14,382 nt of DNA from Bacillota bacterium (GCA_023436245.1 JAEZJZ010000058.1:1-14382), one strand, 5' to 3'. Positions 1 to 6,066 are shown, numbered from the stretch's first letter. Numbers and translations: made by a program. The notes: generated from the sequence alone by a model not told the origin.

Positions 1-9
1 TGCCGAGCC
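1..9. repeat. half copy of the 18-bp dispersed palindrome at the window edge
   Basis: The first nine bases, TGCCGAGCC, match the right half of the perfect 18-bp palindrome found whole at 57-74 and 2301-2318. The window therefore begins inside a repeat copy, which fits a contig end produced by a repeat. Confidence 0.5.
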
Positions 10-56
10 GACCCTATCCCGCAGCATGCGAGACTGTTCAATCTGTGTTCCGTAGA

Positions 57-74
57 GGCTCGGCATGCCGAGCC
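57..74. repeat. perfect 18-bp dispersed palindrome GGCTCGGCATGCCGAGCC
   Basis: The 18 bases equal their own reverse complement and recur exactly at 2301-2318. GTAG lies just before the left arm (GTAGAGGCTC...), echoing the GTAGGGG that precedes other palindromes in this window. It is probably a REP-like dispersed intergenic element and lies upstream of the terminator and promoter that precede uvrC. Confidence 0.7.
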
Positions 75-81
75 GATCCCG

Positions 82-103
82 GCATCACAGCATGCTGTGG
101 TGC
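82..103. repeat. imperfect 22-bp palindrome
   Basis: GCATCACAG is followed by CATG and then CTGTGGTGC. The arms pair over nine positions with a single G-T wobble. It follows directly on the palindrome at 57-74 and is followed by TACGACCCC, similar to the CTACG/CCCCTACG flanks of the other elements. It is probably a diverged member of the same family. Confidence 0.5.
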
Positions 104-133
104 TACGACCCCAAGGAAGTTTTGCCCGGACAT

Positions 134-157
134 GGCTCCTCTGGTGGGAGCCTTTTT
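134..157 (+). terminator. intrinsic terminator of an upstream gene outside the window
   Basis: GGCTCC (134-139) pairs with GGAGCC (147-152) around a 7-nt loop and is followed at once by five T residues (153-157). This is a classic Rho-independent terminator on the plus strand. It sits between the repeats and the uvrC promoter, so the upstream gene and uvrC are probably separate transcription units. Confidence 0.65.
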
Positions 158-170
158 GCTGTGTGGATTC

Positions 171-179
171 TGTTATAAT
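171..179 (+). promoter_or_regulatory. extended -10 promoter of uvrC
   Basis: TGTTATAAT is a perfect extended -10 (TG-N-TATAAT). No good -35 box lies at the right distance, which is common for extended -10 promoters. Transcription would begin near 186, 25 nt before the GTG start at 211. Confidence 0.6.
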
Positions 180-210
180 TGAACTAATCGCAGGAAAGGG
201 GGTGGGGATA

Positions 211-2046
211 GTGGCGGTGAGCGACAAGGTGGCCCTGTTGCCGGATAAGCCAGGTGTCTATCTGTTCAAGGACCAGAGCGGTCAGATTATCTACATCGGC
301 AAGGCCTTATCCTTGCGCAATCGCGTGCGTTCCTATTTTCAGGCCGGGGCTCAGCATGGCGCCAAGGTGCGCGCCCTGGTGCAGAAGATCAGGGACTTCG
401 ACTTCATCATCACCGACAATGAGGTGGAGGCTCTCATTTTGGAGAGCAACCTGATCAAGCAGCATCAGCCCTGGTACAACATCCGCATCAAGGACGATAA
501 GCACTATCCCTACCTGAAGCTGCCACTGCAGGAACCCTATCCAAGACTGCAGGTGGCCCGCCGCATCGCCAAGGACGGGGCCAAGTATTACGGGCCCTAT
601 CCCAGCGCCAGCGCCATGCGGGACACGATGAAGGTGATTCGGCGGCTGTTCCCGCTGCGCACCTGTAAACAACCCCTCGCCGGCGAACCTGTCGGTCGCC
701 CCTGCTTGAACCTGCATATCGGGCGCTGCCTCGGTCTCTGCACCGGCGAGGTGACGTCCGAGCGCTATCGCGAGGTTGTGCAAGCTGTGGATCTCTTTCT
801 CTCAGGACGCTACGAGGCCTTGGTGGAACGCCTGGAGCAGCAGATGGAGCAGGCGGCAGAGGGCCTGTTCTTTGAGCGGGCGGCGGAGTTGCGCGATCAG
901 CTGCATTCTGTGCAGCAGGTGATGGCCAAGCAGAAGATGATTTCGGCTGGTCTGGAGGACCGGGACGTGGTGGCTCTGGCTCGCGGAGTGGAGGAGACCT
1001 GCATCAGTGTCTTCTTCATGCGTTCCGGGCGCACCATTGGACGACGCAACTTCTTCCTGAGCGGGACGGAAGAACTGTCCCGGGGCGAAGTGCTGGCCGC
1101 CTTCCTGAAGCAGCATTACGCGGATCTCGGCGAGTTGCCGCCGGAAATAGTGCTGCCGGGCGAGTTGCCGGAGGAAGAAGCAGCCGTGGTGGGAGAGTGG
1201 TTGTCCCATCGTCGCGGGCACAAGGTGCAGATCACCGTGCCGAAGCGCGGACCGAAGAAACAACTGATTGAGATGGTCGAGAAGAATGCGGTAGCTGCCC
1301 TGGAAGAGCGCTTTGCCAAAGTGCTGAGCGAAGGGCAGTTGCTGCAGTCTGCACTGCAGGAGTTGGCCCACTATGTGGGGCTCAGTGCTGCTCCTCGGCG
1401 CATCGAGTGTTATGATATCTCCAACATCTCCGGTACCGAGGCGGTCGGTTCAATGGTCGTGATGATTGCCGGCAAGGCTGCTCGGGATGAGTATCGCCGC
1501 TTCAAGATTAGGGGGATTGAGGGCCCGAATGACTTCGCGATGATGCAGCAGGTGATCGGTCGCCGTCTGCGGCGTGTCCAGCAGGATGACGAGAAGTTCA
1601 GCGACTTGCCTGATTTGATCATCGTCGATGGCGGTAAGGGGCAACTCTCCTCCGCCAGGGCGGTGATGGAGAGCATGGGCTTTGGTCATTTGCCCACAGT
1701 CGGCCTGGCCAAAGAGAATGAATGGCTATTTAAACCGGGCGAGTCTGACCCGGTCATCCTGCCTCGACAGTCGCAGAGCCTCTATCTGGTACAGCGCATA
1801 CGCGATGAAGCCCATCGCTTCGCCATCACCTACCACCGTCAGTTGCGGGCCAAGCGTCAGGTCGCATCTTGGTTGGAGGGCTGTCCGGGGATTGGCGCCG
1901 TCAGGCGCACCGCCCTACTCAAGACCTTTGGTTCGCTGCAGAAGATCCGGGCTGCGGAACTGCACGAGCTGGCCGCTGTTCCCGGGATGACCGAGCAGGT
2001 CGCCGCCAGCCTTTATCACTACCTCCGGAGCAATGACCCAAGCTGA
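211..2046 (+). CDS. uvrC: UvrABC excinuclease subunit C
   Basis: This is the nuclease subunit of nucleotide excision repair, which cuts the damaged strand 3' and 5' of the UvrB-marked lesion. From the GTG at 211 it has 611 aa, normal for UvrC. Visible in order: a GIY-YIG nuclease domain (GVY at 15-17, YIGKA at 28-32); a four-cysteine cluster at C152, C165, C173 and C177, the arrangement known to hold an iron-sulfur cluster in UvrC; a UVR domain at about 205-239 that binds UvrB; an RNase H-like nuclease domain with D402 (YDISNISG), D473 (VDGGKGQ) and H535 (EAHRF); and a C-terminal helix-hairpin-helix pair at about 553-605. The frame stays open back to 97, but that extension crosses a terminator and promoter and lacks UvrC similarity. 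AGGAAAGGGG at 192-201 places the start at GTG 211. The gene appears monocistronic. Confidence 0.97.
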   Translation: MAVSDKVALLPDKPGVYLFKDQSGQIIYIGKALSLRNRVRSYFQAGAQHGAKVRALVQKIRDFDFIITDNEVEALILESNLIKQHQPWYNIRIKDDKHYPYLKLPLQEPYPRLQVARRIAKDGAKYYGPYPSASAMRDTMKVIRRLFPLRTCKQPLAGEPVGRPCLNLHIGRCLGLCTGEVTSERYREVVQAVDLFLSGRYEALVERLEQQMEQAAEGLFFERAAELRDQLHSVQQVMAKQKMISAGLEDRDVVALARGVEETCISVFFMRSGRTIGRRNFFLSGTEELSRGEVLAAFLKQHYADLGELPPEIVLPGELPEEEAAVVGEWLSHRRGHKVQITVPKRGPKKQLIEMVEKNAVAALEERFAKVLSEGQLLQSALQELAHYVGLSAAPRRIECYDISNISGTEAVGSMVVMIAGKAARDEYRRFKIRGIEGPNDFAMMQQVIGRRLRRVQQDDEKFSDLPDLIIVDGGKGQLSSARAVMESMGFGHLPTVGLAKENEWLFKPGESDPVILPRQSQSLYLVQRIRDEAHRFAITYHRQLRAKRQVASWLEGCPGIGAVRRTALLKTFGSLQKIRAAELHELAAVPGMTEQVAASLYHYLRSNDPS

Positions 2047-2108
2047 GGCTGGGTTTGTTGAATCGCTGCATGCGAGAGCTCAAAGAGTTTCCTTTCTCCT
2101 AGGGTGAT

Positions 2109-2128
2109 GCTGCCGCCAGATTGGCAGC
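2109..2128. repeat. small stem-loop downstream of uvrC
   Basis: GCTGCC (2109-2114) and GGCAGC (2123-2128) can pair around an 8-nt loop. No T-tract follows, so a terminator role is doubtful. It may be part of the repeat block that fills this intergenic region. Confidence 0.35.
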
Positions 2129-2132
2129 TTGC

Positions 2133-2320
2133 GGGCGCCATGCATGGCGCCCCTACGGAGCTGTCCGTATGCCCGCAGGGAGGGGTCGCATGAAACAGGC
2201 TACGCCTCTCCAACGGCCATCCCCCGCTGTGCGTATGCCCGTAGGGGTCGCATGCATGCGACCCGGCTGATACCGTAATGTTGCAACAGCTTTTGCAGTT
2301 GGCTCGGCATGCCGAGCCTT
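2133..2320. repeat. cluster of palindromic repeats filling the uvrC-dnaD intergenic region
   Basis: The gap at 2047-2390 holds no gene. It contains three perfect palindromes: GGGCGCCATGCATGGCGCCC (2133-2152), GGGTCGCATGCATGCGACCC (2245-2264) and the 18-mer at 2301-2318 that also occurs at 57-74. Two direct repeats, 2161-2192 and 2227-2254, share CTGT(C/G)CGTATGCCCG followed by AGGGGTCGCATG and differ by a 4-nt insertion and two substitutions. CCCTACGG- or GTAGGGG-like flanks recur beside the cores. This is a mosaic of a dispersed REP-like family. Confidence 0.75.
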
Positions 2321-2390
2321 CTACGGAAGGCAATTTGAACCGTCCCGCGTGTTCAGGCGCTGAGTTGGATGCACGGAAGGAGTTGATTCC

Positions 2391-3179
2391 ATGCGCAAGA
2401 ACAATCAGGTCTATCTGACTGAAGAACGACAGAACTTCAGCATCGTGTATCACGAGTTGTGGGACTACTATCTGCCCGTATTGGGACCGGCGGCTACCCT
2501 GCTCTACTGTTATCTCCTCCGCCTGGTGCGGCACGGTCTATCCGGCCCCAGCGGCGCCGGATGGCAGGCGGAAGTCTGCGGTGCCCTGGGCATGACCTTG
2601 GCCGACAGCCATCAAGCGTGGGCCAGATTGCAGGAGTTTGGACTGATCGTCGCGCATTCCGATGGCAGTTACGCTCTCGCTCAACCAAAGAACAAGGAGG
2701 ACTTTCAGGCAGCCTTCAAAGATCTGGCGCCAATGCAGCAGCAGCTGGCGCCGGTGAGTAGTGAGGCCATAATCAAGACCGAGGCGATCATGCAGGGTCA
2801 GCGGCGCAGCCGGGCTCAAAAGACGTTGCTTGGGATTGTCGAGCAGGAATTTGGTCGAGCGCTGAGCACGGTTGAGATGGAGAAACTGATGGTGCTGGAA
2901 CAGGCTTATTCCCGTGAGTTGGTGGAGTTGGCGACTGAGATGGCCGTGATCAACCAAGCCAGAAGTCTTTCCTACATTGAGCAGATTCTGCTCAATTGGA
3001 AGCTGAAAGGCATCACCACCGCGCAGGCCGCCCGTCAGGATAACGAACAGTACCGGCTGCAGCGAGCTAAGCGTCGCAGCGGCAGCAAGAAGGCAGATGA
3101 AAAGCCAAATGCTGCTTCTGCCAATAGCCCCTGGGATGACATTCGCCTGTACAAAACCCACCTGCCTAAGGAGGAGTAG
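2391..3179 (+). CDS. dnaD: DnaD-like primosome/replication initiation protein
   Basis: This 262-aa protein belongs to the DnaD/DnaB family, which in Bacillota helps remodel DNA and recruit the DnaI-helicase complex at origins and stalled forks. Residues about 15-100 look like a winged-helix N-terminal domain. Residues about 150-215 form the DnaD C-terminal (DnaB_2) domain, ending in the diagnostic YxxxIxxxW motif (Y195, I199, W203) followed by KGITT. The tail after 220 is basic and probably disordered. AAGGAG at 2377-2382 lies 8 nt before the ATG. Only 2 nt separate its stop from the helicase loader gene, whose ribosome binding site lies inside this gene's last codons, so the two are probably translationally coupled. 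No clear promoter is visible in the repeat-rich upstream region. The family is clear; whether it is the essential dnaD or a paralogue cannot be told. Confidence 0.88.
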   Translation: MRKNNQVYLTEERQNFSIVYHELWDYYLPVLGPAATLLYCYLLRLVRHGLSGPSGAGWQAEVCGALGMTLADSHQAWARLQEFGLIVAHSDGSYALAQPKNKEDFQAAFKDLAPMQQQLAPVSSEAIIKTEAIMQGQRRSRAQKTLLGIVEQEFGRALSTVEMEKLMVLEQAYSRELVELATEMAVINQARSLSYIEQILLNWKLKGITTAQAARQDNEQYRLQRAKRRSGSKKADEKPNAASANSPWDDIRLYKTHLPKEE

Positions 3180-3181
3180 CT

Positions 3182-4117
3182 GTGTTGGAGTCCAATCGCT
3201 TGGCCAAGCTGGAGGCGGCCCGAGAAAAATACCAAGCTGTGCTCTCTAAACACCCGGTGCTTTCTGAAATCGAGCAGCGGCTGATCGAGCTACATACGAA
3301 CAGGGTGCTCAGGCGCGGCGAGGGGTCGGCCGCCGCAGCAGAGCTGCAACGGCTAATGCAGCAGCGGGCCGACTATCTACTTAAGCATGGAATTTCTGAG
3401 CACTTCTCCGAGCCGGAATGGGATTGCCCCCTCTGCGAGGACACAGGTGTCGTGGATGGCAGGCCGTGCGTCTGCGAGCAACGGCGCTGGCTGGAAAGGC
3501 GTTTCCAAGGTGCCCATCTGCCGTCTCGTCTGCGCGATCAGACTTTCACTGCCTTCAGTCTGGATTGGTATTCGCCAGACCGGCGGACTCCCCTGGGGCT
3601 GAATGAGCGAGAGATTGCAGAGCAGGCGCTGTTTGCCTGTCAGACGTTCGTGGCGCGAGTGATGGAAGACACGACCACTGCCAGTGGCCTGTTGATCACC
3701 GGCGGTAGCGGCTTGGGCAAGACCTTTCTCTGTAGTGCAATCTGCCATGCGCTCACCGAGAATGGCATCGTCTCGCTGTATACCACTTACGCCGATCTGT
3801 TGGCCAACATCAAGGCCGGGTTCGATGCGAGCAACGCTGCGGGACAGACGTCACTGATTGAGACTGCTCGTCGGGTACCCGTGCTGATTCTGGATGATTT
3901 GGGTGCGGAGTACGCCACCGATTTTGCCACGAGCTGCTTGTTTGACATCATCAATCATCGACGCAATGAGCGGCTGCCAATGGTGATTTCATCGAACCTC
4001 ACACTGTCAGAGACGGCTACTCGCTATGGGGAGCGCATTCGGTCTCGTTTGGGCGAGATCTGTCAGCTTGTTCCACTGTTTGGAACAGATATCAGGGTCT
4101 TGCAGAGATTAGGCTAG
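3182..4117 (+). CDS. dnaI: DnaI/DnaC-type replicative helicase loader (AAA+ ATPase)
   Basis: This 311-aa AAA+ ATPase loads the replicative DnaB/DnaC helicase onto DNA. The N-terminal region (1-100) includes a zinc-binding cluster CPLC...CVC (C82, C85, C96, C98), as in the helicase-interacting domain of Bacillus DnaI. The ATPase part has Walker A GGSGLGKT (174-181), Walker B LILDD (235-239), a sensor-1-like SSN (270-272) and the GERIRSRL segment (283-290) that carries the arginine finger, probably R288. The start is GTG 3182, with AAGGAGG 7 nt upstream overlapping the end of the dnaD-like gene. No paired terminator hairpin is seen after the stop; the next 40 bases are AT-rich. Confidence 0.92.
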   Translation: MLESNRLAKLEAAREKYQAVLSKHPVLSEIEQRLIELHTNRVLRRGEGSAAAAELQRLMQQRADYLLKHGISEHFSEPEWDCPLCEDTGVVDGRPCVCEQRRWLERRFQGAHLPSRLRDQTFTAFSLDWYSPDRRTPLGLNEREIAEQALFACQTFVARVMEDTTTASGLLITGGSGLGKTFLCSAICHALTENGIVSLYTTYADLLANIKAGFDASNAAGQTSLIETARRVPVLILDDLGAEYATDFATSCLFDIINHRRNERLPMVISSNLTLSETATRYGERIRSRLGEICQLVPLFGTDIRVLQRLG

Positions 4118-4129
4118 GGATCGTCTGTA

Positions 4130-4165
4130 ATCAACATTTTTAATTTTACCTTTGATTATGTTGAT
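4130..4165. promoter_or_regulatory. possible operator: inverted repeat overlapping the -35 box
   Basis: ATCAACAT (4130-4137) and ATGTTGAT (4158-4165) are exact inverted copies separated by 20 bp. The right half covers most of the -35 box at 4161-4166. Such placement suits a repressor site, possibly for autoregulation by the DUF2089 regulator just downstream. This rests only on symmetry and position. Confidence 0.3.
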
Positions 4166-4189
4166 ATCTTCTTAAACAAAGGGTACAAT
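4161..4189 (+). promoter_or_regulatory. sigma-A promoter of the DUF2089 operon
   Basis: TTGATA (4161-4166) and TACAAT (4184-4189) are separated by exactly 17 bp. Each differs from consensus by one base. The upstream DNA is AT-rich and could act as an UP element. Transcription would start near 4196 and leave a leader of about 54 nt. Confidence 0.75.
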
Positions 4190-4249
4190 ATGAGACAAGA
4201 GGATTGCGTTTACGAGATAGCAGTCGATTTTCTTAAGGAGTGATCAACG

Positions 4250-4633
4250 ATGAGCCATCCTGTTCCCGGCCTTTGTCCAGTTTGCGGGCACAAGCTCGGA
4301 GTGAGCAAGCTAACCTGCCATCATTGCCAAACTACTATAGAGGGCGACTTCGAGAGCTGTCGCTTCTGTGGTCTGACGGCGGAGCAGAAGAGTTTTGTTG
4401 AGGTCTTTTTGCGTAGTCGCGGCAATATCAAGGAAGTAGAACGTGAGTTAGGCATTTCCTACCCCACCGTACGCAGCCGCCTGGATAATGTGCTGGAGGC
4501 GCTTGGCTATCGGGTGGAGCAGCAGATGGAGCGGGCCGAGGCTGCTGGCCGGCGTAAGGAAGTACTCGATCAGCTATCCCGAGGAGACATTTCCGCAGAA
4601 GACGCGGTGAAGCTGCTGAAGGCGCTAAACTAG
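4250..4633 (+). CDS. DUF2089-family zinc-ribbon/HTH regulator with a C-terminal SHOCT-like helical segment
   Basis: This 127-aa protein belongs to the DUF2089 family, whose biochemical function is not established. Three cysteine pairs are visible: C9/C12, C23/C26 and C37/C40. The first two form a zinc ribbon and the third lies in FESCRFCGL. A helix-turn-helix follows at about 56-86 (RGNIKEVERELGISYPTVRSRL), so a DNA-binding role is likely. Residues 102-127 form a short helical segment ending ISAEDAVKLLKAL that closely resembles the N-terminus of the protein encoded at 5116 (ITADEAGKLLSAV). AAGGAG (4235-4240) lies 9 nt before the ATG. It is first in an operon with the 101-aa gene 19 nt downstream and may control the membrane-associated genes beyond it. 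Confidence 0.85.
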   Translation: MSHPVPGLCPVCGHKLGVSKLTCHHCQTTIEGDFESCRFCGLTAEQKSFVEVFLRSRGNIKEVERELGISYPTVRSRLDNVLEALGYRVEQQMERAEAAGRRKEVLDQLSRGDISAEDAVKLLKALN

Positions 4634-4652
4634 CCGGAAGGGGTGGTTGAAG

Positions 4653-4958
4653 ATGGCGCGACCGACTTTCTTTCTGGTCTGCAACATCAAGGTGCCCGAC
4701 CTACGCCGGCGCATCGTGGTCCCGCTGCCGCTCTGGGTTCTGGATGATTTGCTGCAAGCCTGCTTCTCCATCTGGAAGTTGGTGGCGAGGTTCCGGCCTG
4801 AACTGCCGGCCAGCATGGATAGACATCTGCCTGGCGCTAACGCTGCGTTGTCAGACGTCAGCCGCCTGTTCGCCACGCTGCGCGACGTCGGCCCGTTTAC
4901 CCTGGTGGACGTGGATAGCCCGGCTGATGGGGTAAGGGTTTCGATCAAGCTGATTTAG
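4653..4958 (+). CDS. small protein with a beta-rich domain, apparent paralogue of the protein at 5116-5487
   Basis: I do not recognise a named family for this 101-aa protein. ATG 4653 is preferred because GGAAGGGG (4636-4643) lies 9 nt upstream; an in-frame TTG at 4647 would be too close. Its pattern is NIKVPDLRRRIVVPLPLWVL near the N-terminus, a helical middle, and a last strand LVDVDSPADGVRVSIKLI (84-101). The protein at 5116 has the same order: RVKVMDLR..., VNLPIALL, and LVEVEDEDEGVRVEVVVE. The two therefore look like divergent copies of one domain; this copy lacks the SHOCT-like leader, which is instead at the end of the upstream DUF2089 protein. No signal peptide or clear membrane segment is seen. 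It is followed directly by a terminator. Confidence 0.7.
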   Translation: MARPTFFLVCNIKVPDLRRRIVVPLPLWVLDDLLQACFSIWKLVARFRPELPASMDRHLPGANAALSDVSRLFATLRDVGPFTLVDVDSPADGVRVSIKLI

Positions 4959-4979
4959 GCGAGCGGGCGCTCGCCTTTT
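4958..4979 (+). terminator. intrinsic terminator of the DUF2089 operon
   Basis: GGCGAGC (4958-4964) and GCTCGCC (4969-4975) form a perfect 7-bp GC-rich stem with a 4-nt loop, followed by TTTT (4976-4979). The stem begins at the last base of the stop codon of the 101-aa gene. Confidence 0.8.
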
Positions 4980-5032
4980 GTCTACCGGAACCATTACCCT
5001 CAAACTTCAGTTTAATATTTTTAATCTCTTCA

Positions 5033-5061
5033 TTGACATCATTAAGGGTGAGCTATATAAT
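5033..5061 (+). promoter_or_regulatory. consensus sigma-A promoter for the SHOCT-like/YvlD gene pair
   Basis: TTGACA (5033-5038) and TATAAT (5056-5061) are perfect consensus hexamers with an ideal 17-bp spacer. The upstream 40 bases are AT-rich. The predicted start is near 5068. This is the strongest promoter visible in the window. Confidence 0.88.
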
Positions 5062-5075
5062 GTGTTCAGAAAGGC

Positions 5076-5090
5076 CTCCCGTCCCGGGAG
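5076..5090 (+). promoter_or_regulatory. 5'-UTR stem-loop downstream of the consensus promoter
   Basis: CTCCCG (5076-5081) pairs with CGGGAG (5085-5090) around a 3-nt loop within the first ~25 nt of the predicted transcript. It may protect the 5' end of the mRNA. It ends 9 nt before the ribosome binding site (5099-5105), so it is unlikely to block translation. Confidence 0.4.
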
Positions 5091-5115
5091 AGCTGCATGA
5101 GGGGGTTTGAATGAA

Positions 5116-5487
5116 ATGGAAAACGAGCGCTTGCAGATTTTGAAGATGGTCCAAGAGGGCAAGATCACGGCGGATGAGGCCGGCAAGCTGTTGTCAGCTG
5201 TGGATGAGCCGGTCAGCCAACCGGTGGCCGGAGACGCTAAGTGGTTCCGGGTGAAGGTGATGGATCTGCGCACCGGCAAGACCAAGGTCAATGTCAACCT
5301 GCCGATCGCTCTGCTGGACGTGGGCATGAACATCGGGATGAAGTTTGTGCCGGAAGAAGTGTTGGGTGGGGCCAAGGGTGTAGATTTGAGGCAGATAGTC
5401 GACGCCATCCGCAGCGGTGCGATGGGCAAGCTAGTGGAAGTAGAGGACGAGGATGAAGGCGTGCGGGTGGAAGTAGTCGTCGAGTAA
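5116..5487 (+). CDS. SHOCT-like (YvlB-N type) domain protein with a beta-rich C-terminal domain
   Basis: This 123-aa acidic protein begins with a two-helix SHOCT-like leader (residues 1-30, ending KITADEAGKLLSAVDE), the kind found at the N-terminus of YvlB-like proteins. A short linker follows and then a domain with strand RVKVMDLR (45-52), KVNVNLPIALL (57-67), a helical LRQIVDAIRSG region (91-101) and a last strand LVEVEDEDEGVRVEVVVE (106-123). ATG 5116 is chosen because GAGGGGG (5099-5105) lies 10 nt upstream; an in-frame TTG at 5107 lies only 1 nt from that site. It has its own consensus promoter and is followed 39 nt later by the YvlD-like membrane protein gene. In Bacillus, yvlB and yvlD share an envelope-stress operon, so an envelope role is inferred. 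Confidence 0.75.
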   Translation: MENERLQILKMVQEGKITADEAGKLLSAVDEPVSQPVAGDAKWFRVKVMDLRTGKTKVNVNLPIALLDVGMNIGMKFVPEEVLGGAKGVDLRQIVDAIRSGAMGKLVEVEDEDEGVRVEVVVE

Positions 5488-5526
5488 GGCGCGCCTGCGC
5501 AGATCCTCAGCACTTTTGGGGGGTAG

Positions 5527-5898
5527 ATGAGCTTGAAACACAAGTTTTGGTGGCGAGTGGTAGTCAATGCGGCTGCACTCTACCTGGTCTCACAGTACCT
5601 GGTGCCCGGTCTGCAGTTCCCTGGCGGCCCGGTCGCTGTGCTCCTGGCGGGATTCGTGCTGGGAGTGGTCAACTCAATGATCCGTCCGTTGTTTGTGATT
5701 CTGTCCCTGCCCCTCAACCTGCTGACCATCGGTCTGTTCACGCTGATCGTCAACGGCTTCATGCTGAAGATCACCTCCTGGCTGGTCCCCGGATTCTTTG
5801 TCTCCGGCTTCTGGACAGCAGTCTGGGCGGCGATCCTGCTCAGCCTGTTTGGTGCATTGGTGAACGGCTTGCTCCCAGACGCGCAGCGCCGCTACTAG
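5527..5898 (+). CDS. YvlD-like phage-holin-family 4 membrane protein
   Basis: This 123-aa integral membrane protein has about four hydrophobic segments (roughly 8-26, 33-54, 58-82 and 88-115). The conserved pieces of the YvlD family are all present: VPGLQ near residue 26, GFVLGVVNSMIRPLFVILSLPLNLLTIGLF (42-71), VNGFML and LVPGF. The family is named for a resemblance to mycobacteriophage holins, but it is a chromosomal membrane protein linked to envelope stress in Bacillus, not a lysis gene. There are no phage genes nearby. GGGGGG just before the ATG is the only ribosome binding site and is rather close. The gene is probably co-transcribed with the gene at 5116. Confidence 0.85.
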   Translation: MSLKHKFWWRVVVNAAALYLVSQYLVPGLQFPGGPVAVLLAGFVLGVVNSMIRPLFVILSLPLNLLTIGLFTLIVNGFMLKITSWLVPGFFVSGFWTAVWAAILLSLFGALVNGLLPDAQRRY

Positions 5899-5963
5899 CG
5901 GCCGGACCGCACCTTGTTGCGCCAGGAAACACAACAGATTCCGCATTTGCAGAAGAGACGTAG

Positions 5964-5999
5964 GCGTCAAATAGCCCCCACCTTGCGGCGGGGGCTATT
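5964..5999. terminator. bidirectional stem-loop terminator, copy 1 of a repeated element
   Basis: AATAGCCCCC (5970-5979) pairs with GGGGGCTATT (5990-5999), and CC/GG can also pair inside the loop. It lies between the converging yvlD-like and PPOX genes. Read leftward, the stem is followed by the T-rich TATTTGA; read rightward the T-tract is poor. Bases 5964-5985 match 7629-7650 in 21 of 22 positions, so this is one of two copies of the same element. Confidence 0.6.
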
Positions 6000-6017
6000 C
6001 TCAGGGTCAGCACTGGC

Positions 6018-6050
6018 GATGAGACGAAGGGCCTGGACCTTCGTCTCATC
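6018..6050. terminator. 13-bp perfect stem-loop between converging genes
   Basis: GATGAGACGAAGG (6018-6030) and CCTTCGTCTCATC (6038-6050) are exact inverted copies with a 7-nt loop. It lies 16 bp past the stop of the minus-strand PPOX gene. It lacks a T-tract on either side, so it may act as an mRNA 3'-end stabiliser or a non-classical terminator. Confidence 0.5.
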
Positions 6051-6066
6051 CAACAGGATCGGCTAC

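Noticed and set aside
2133..2264. CRISPR array
   Set aside because: Repeats are palindromic, irregularly spaced and differ in sequence; there are no uniform spacers and no cas genes.
2019..2534. 171-codon minus-strand frame across the uvrC-dnaD gap
   Set aside because: It runs through the palindromic repeats and overlaps the start of the dnaD-like gene. Composition and lack of a ribosome binding site mark it as chance.
5007..5567. 186-codon minus-strand frame
   Set aside because: It is rich in Thr, Ser and Pro with no motif, and is antisense to the SHOCT-like gene and its consensus promoter.
5527..5898. phage holin or lysis gene
   Set aside because: The family name refers to holins, but the sequence is that of chromosomal YvlD proteins and no phage gene is nearby.
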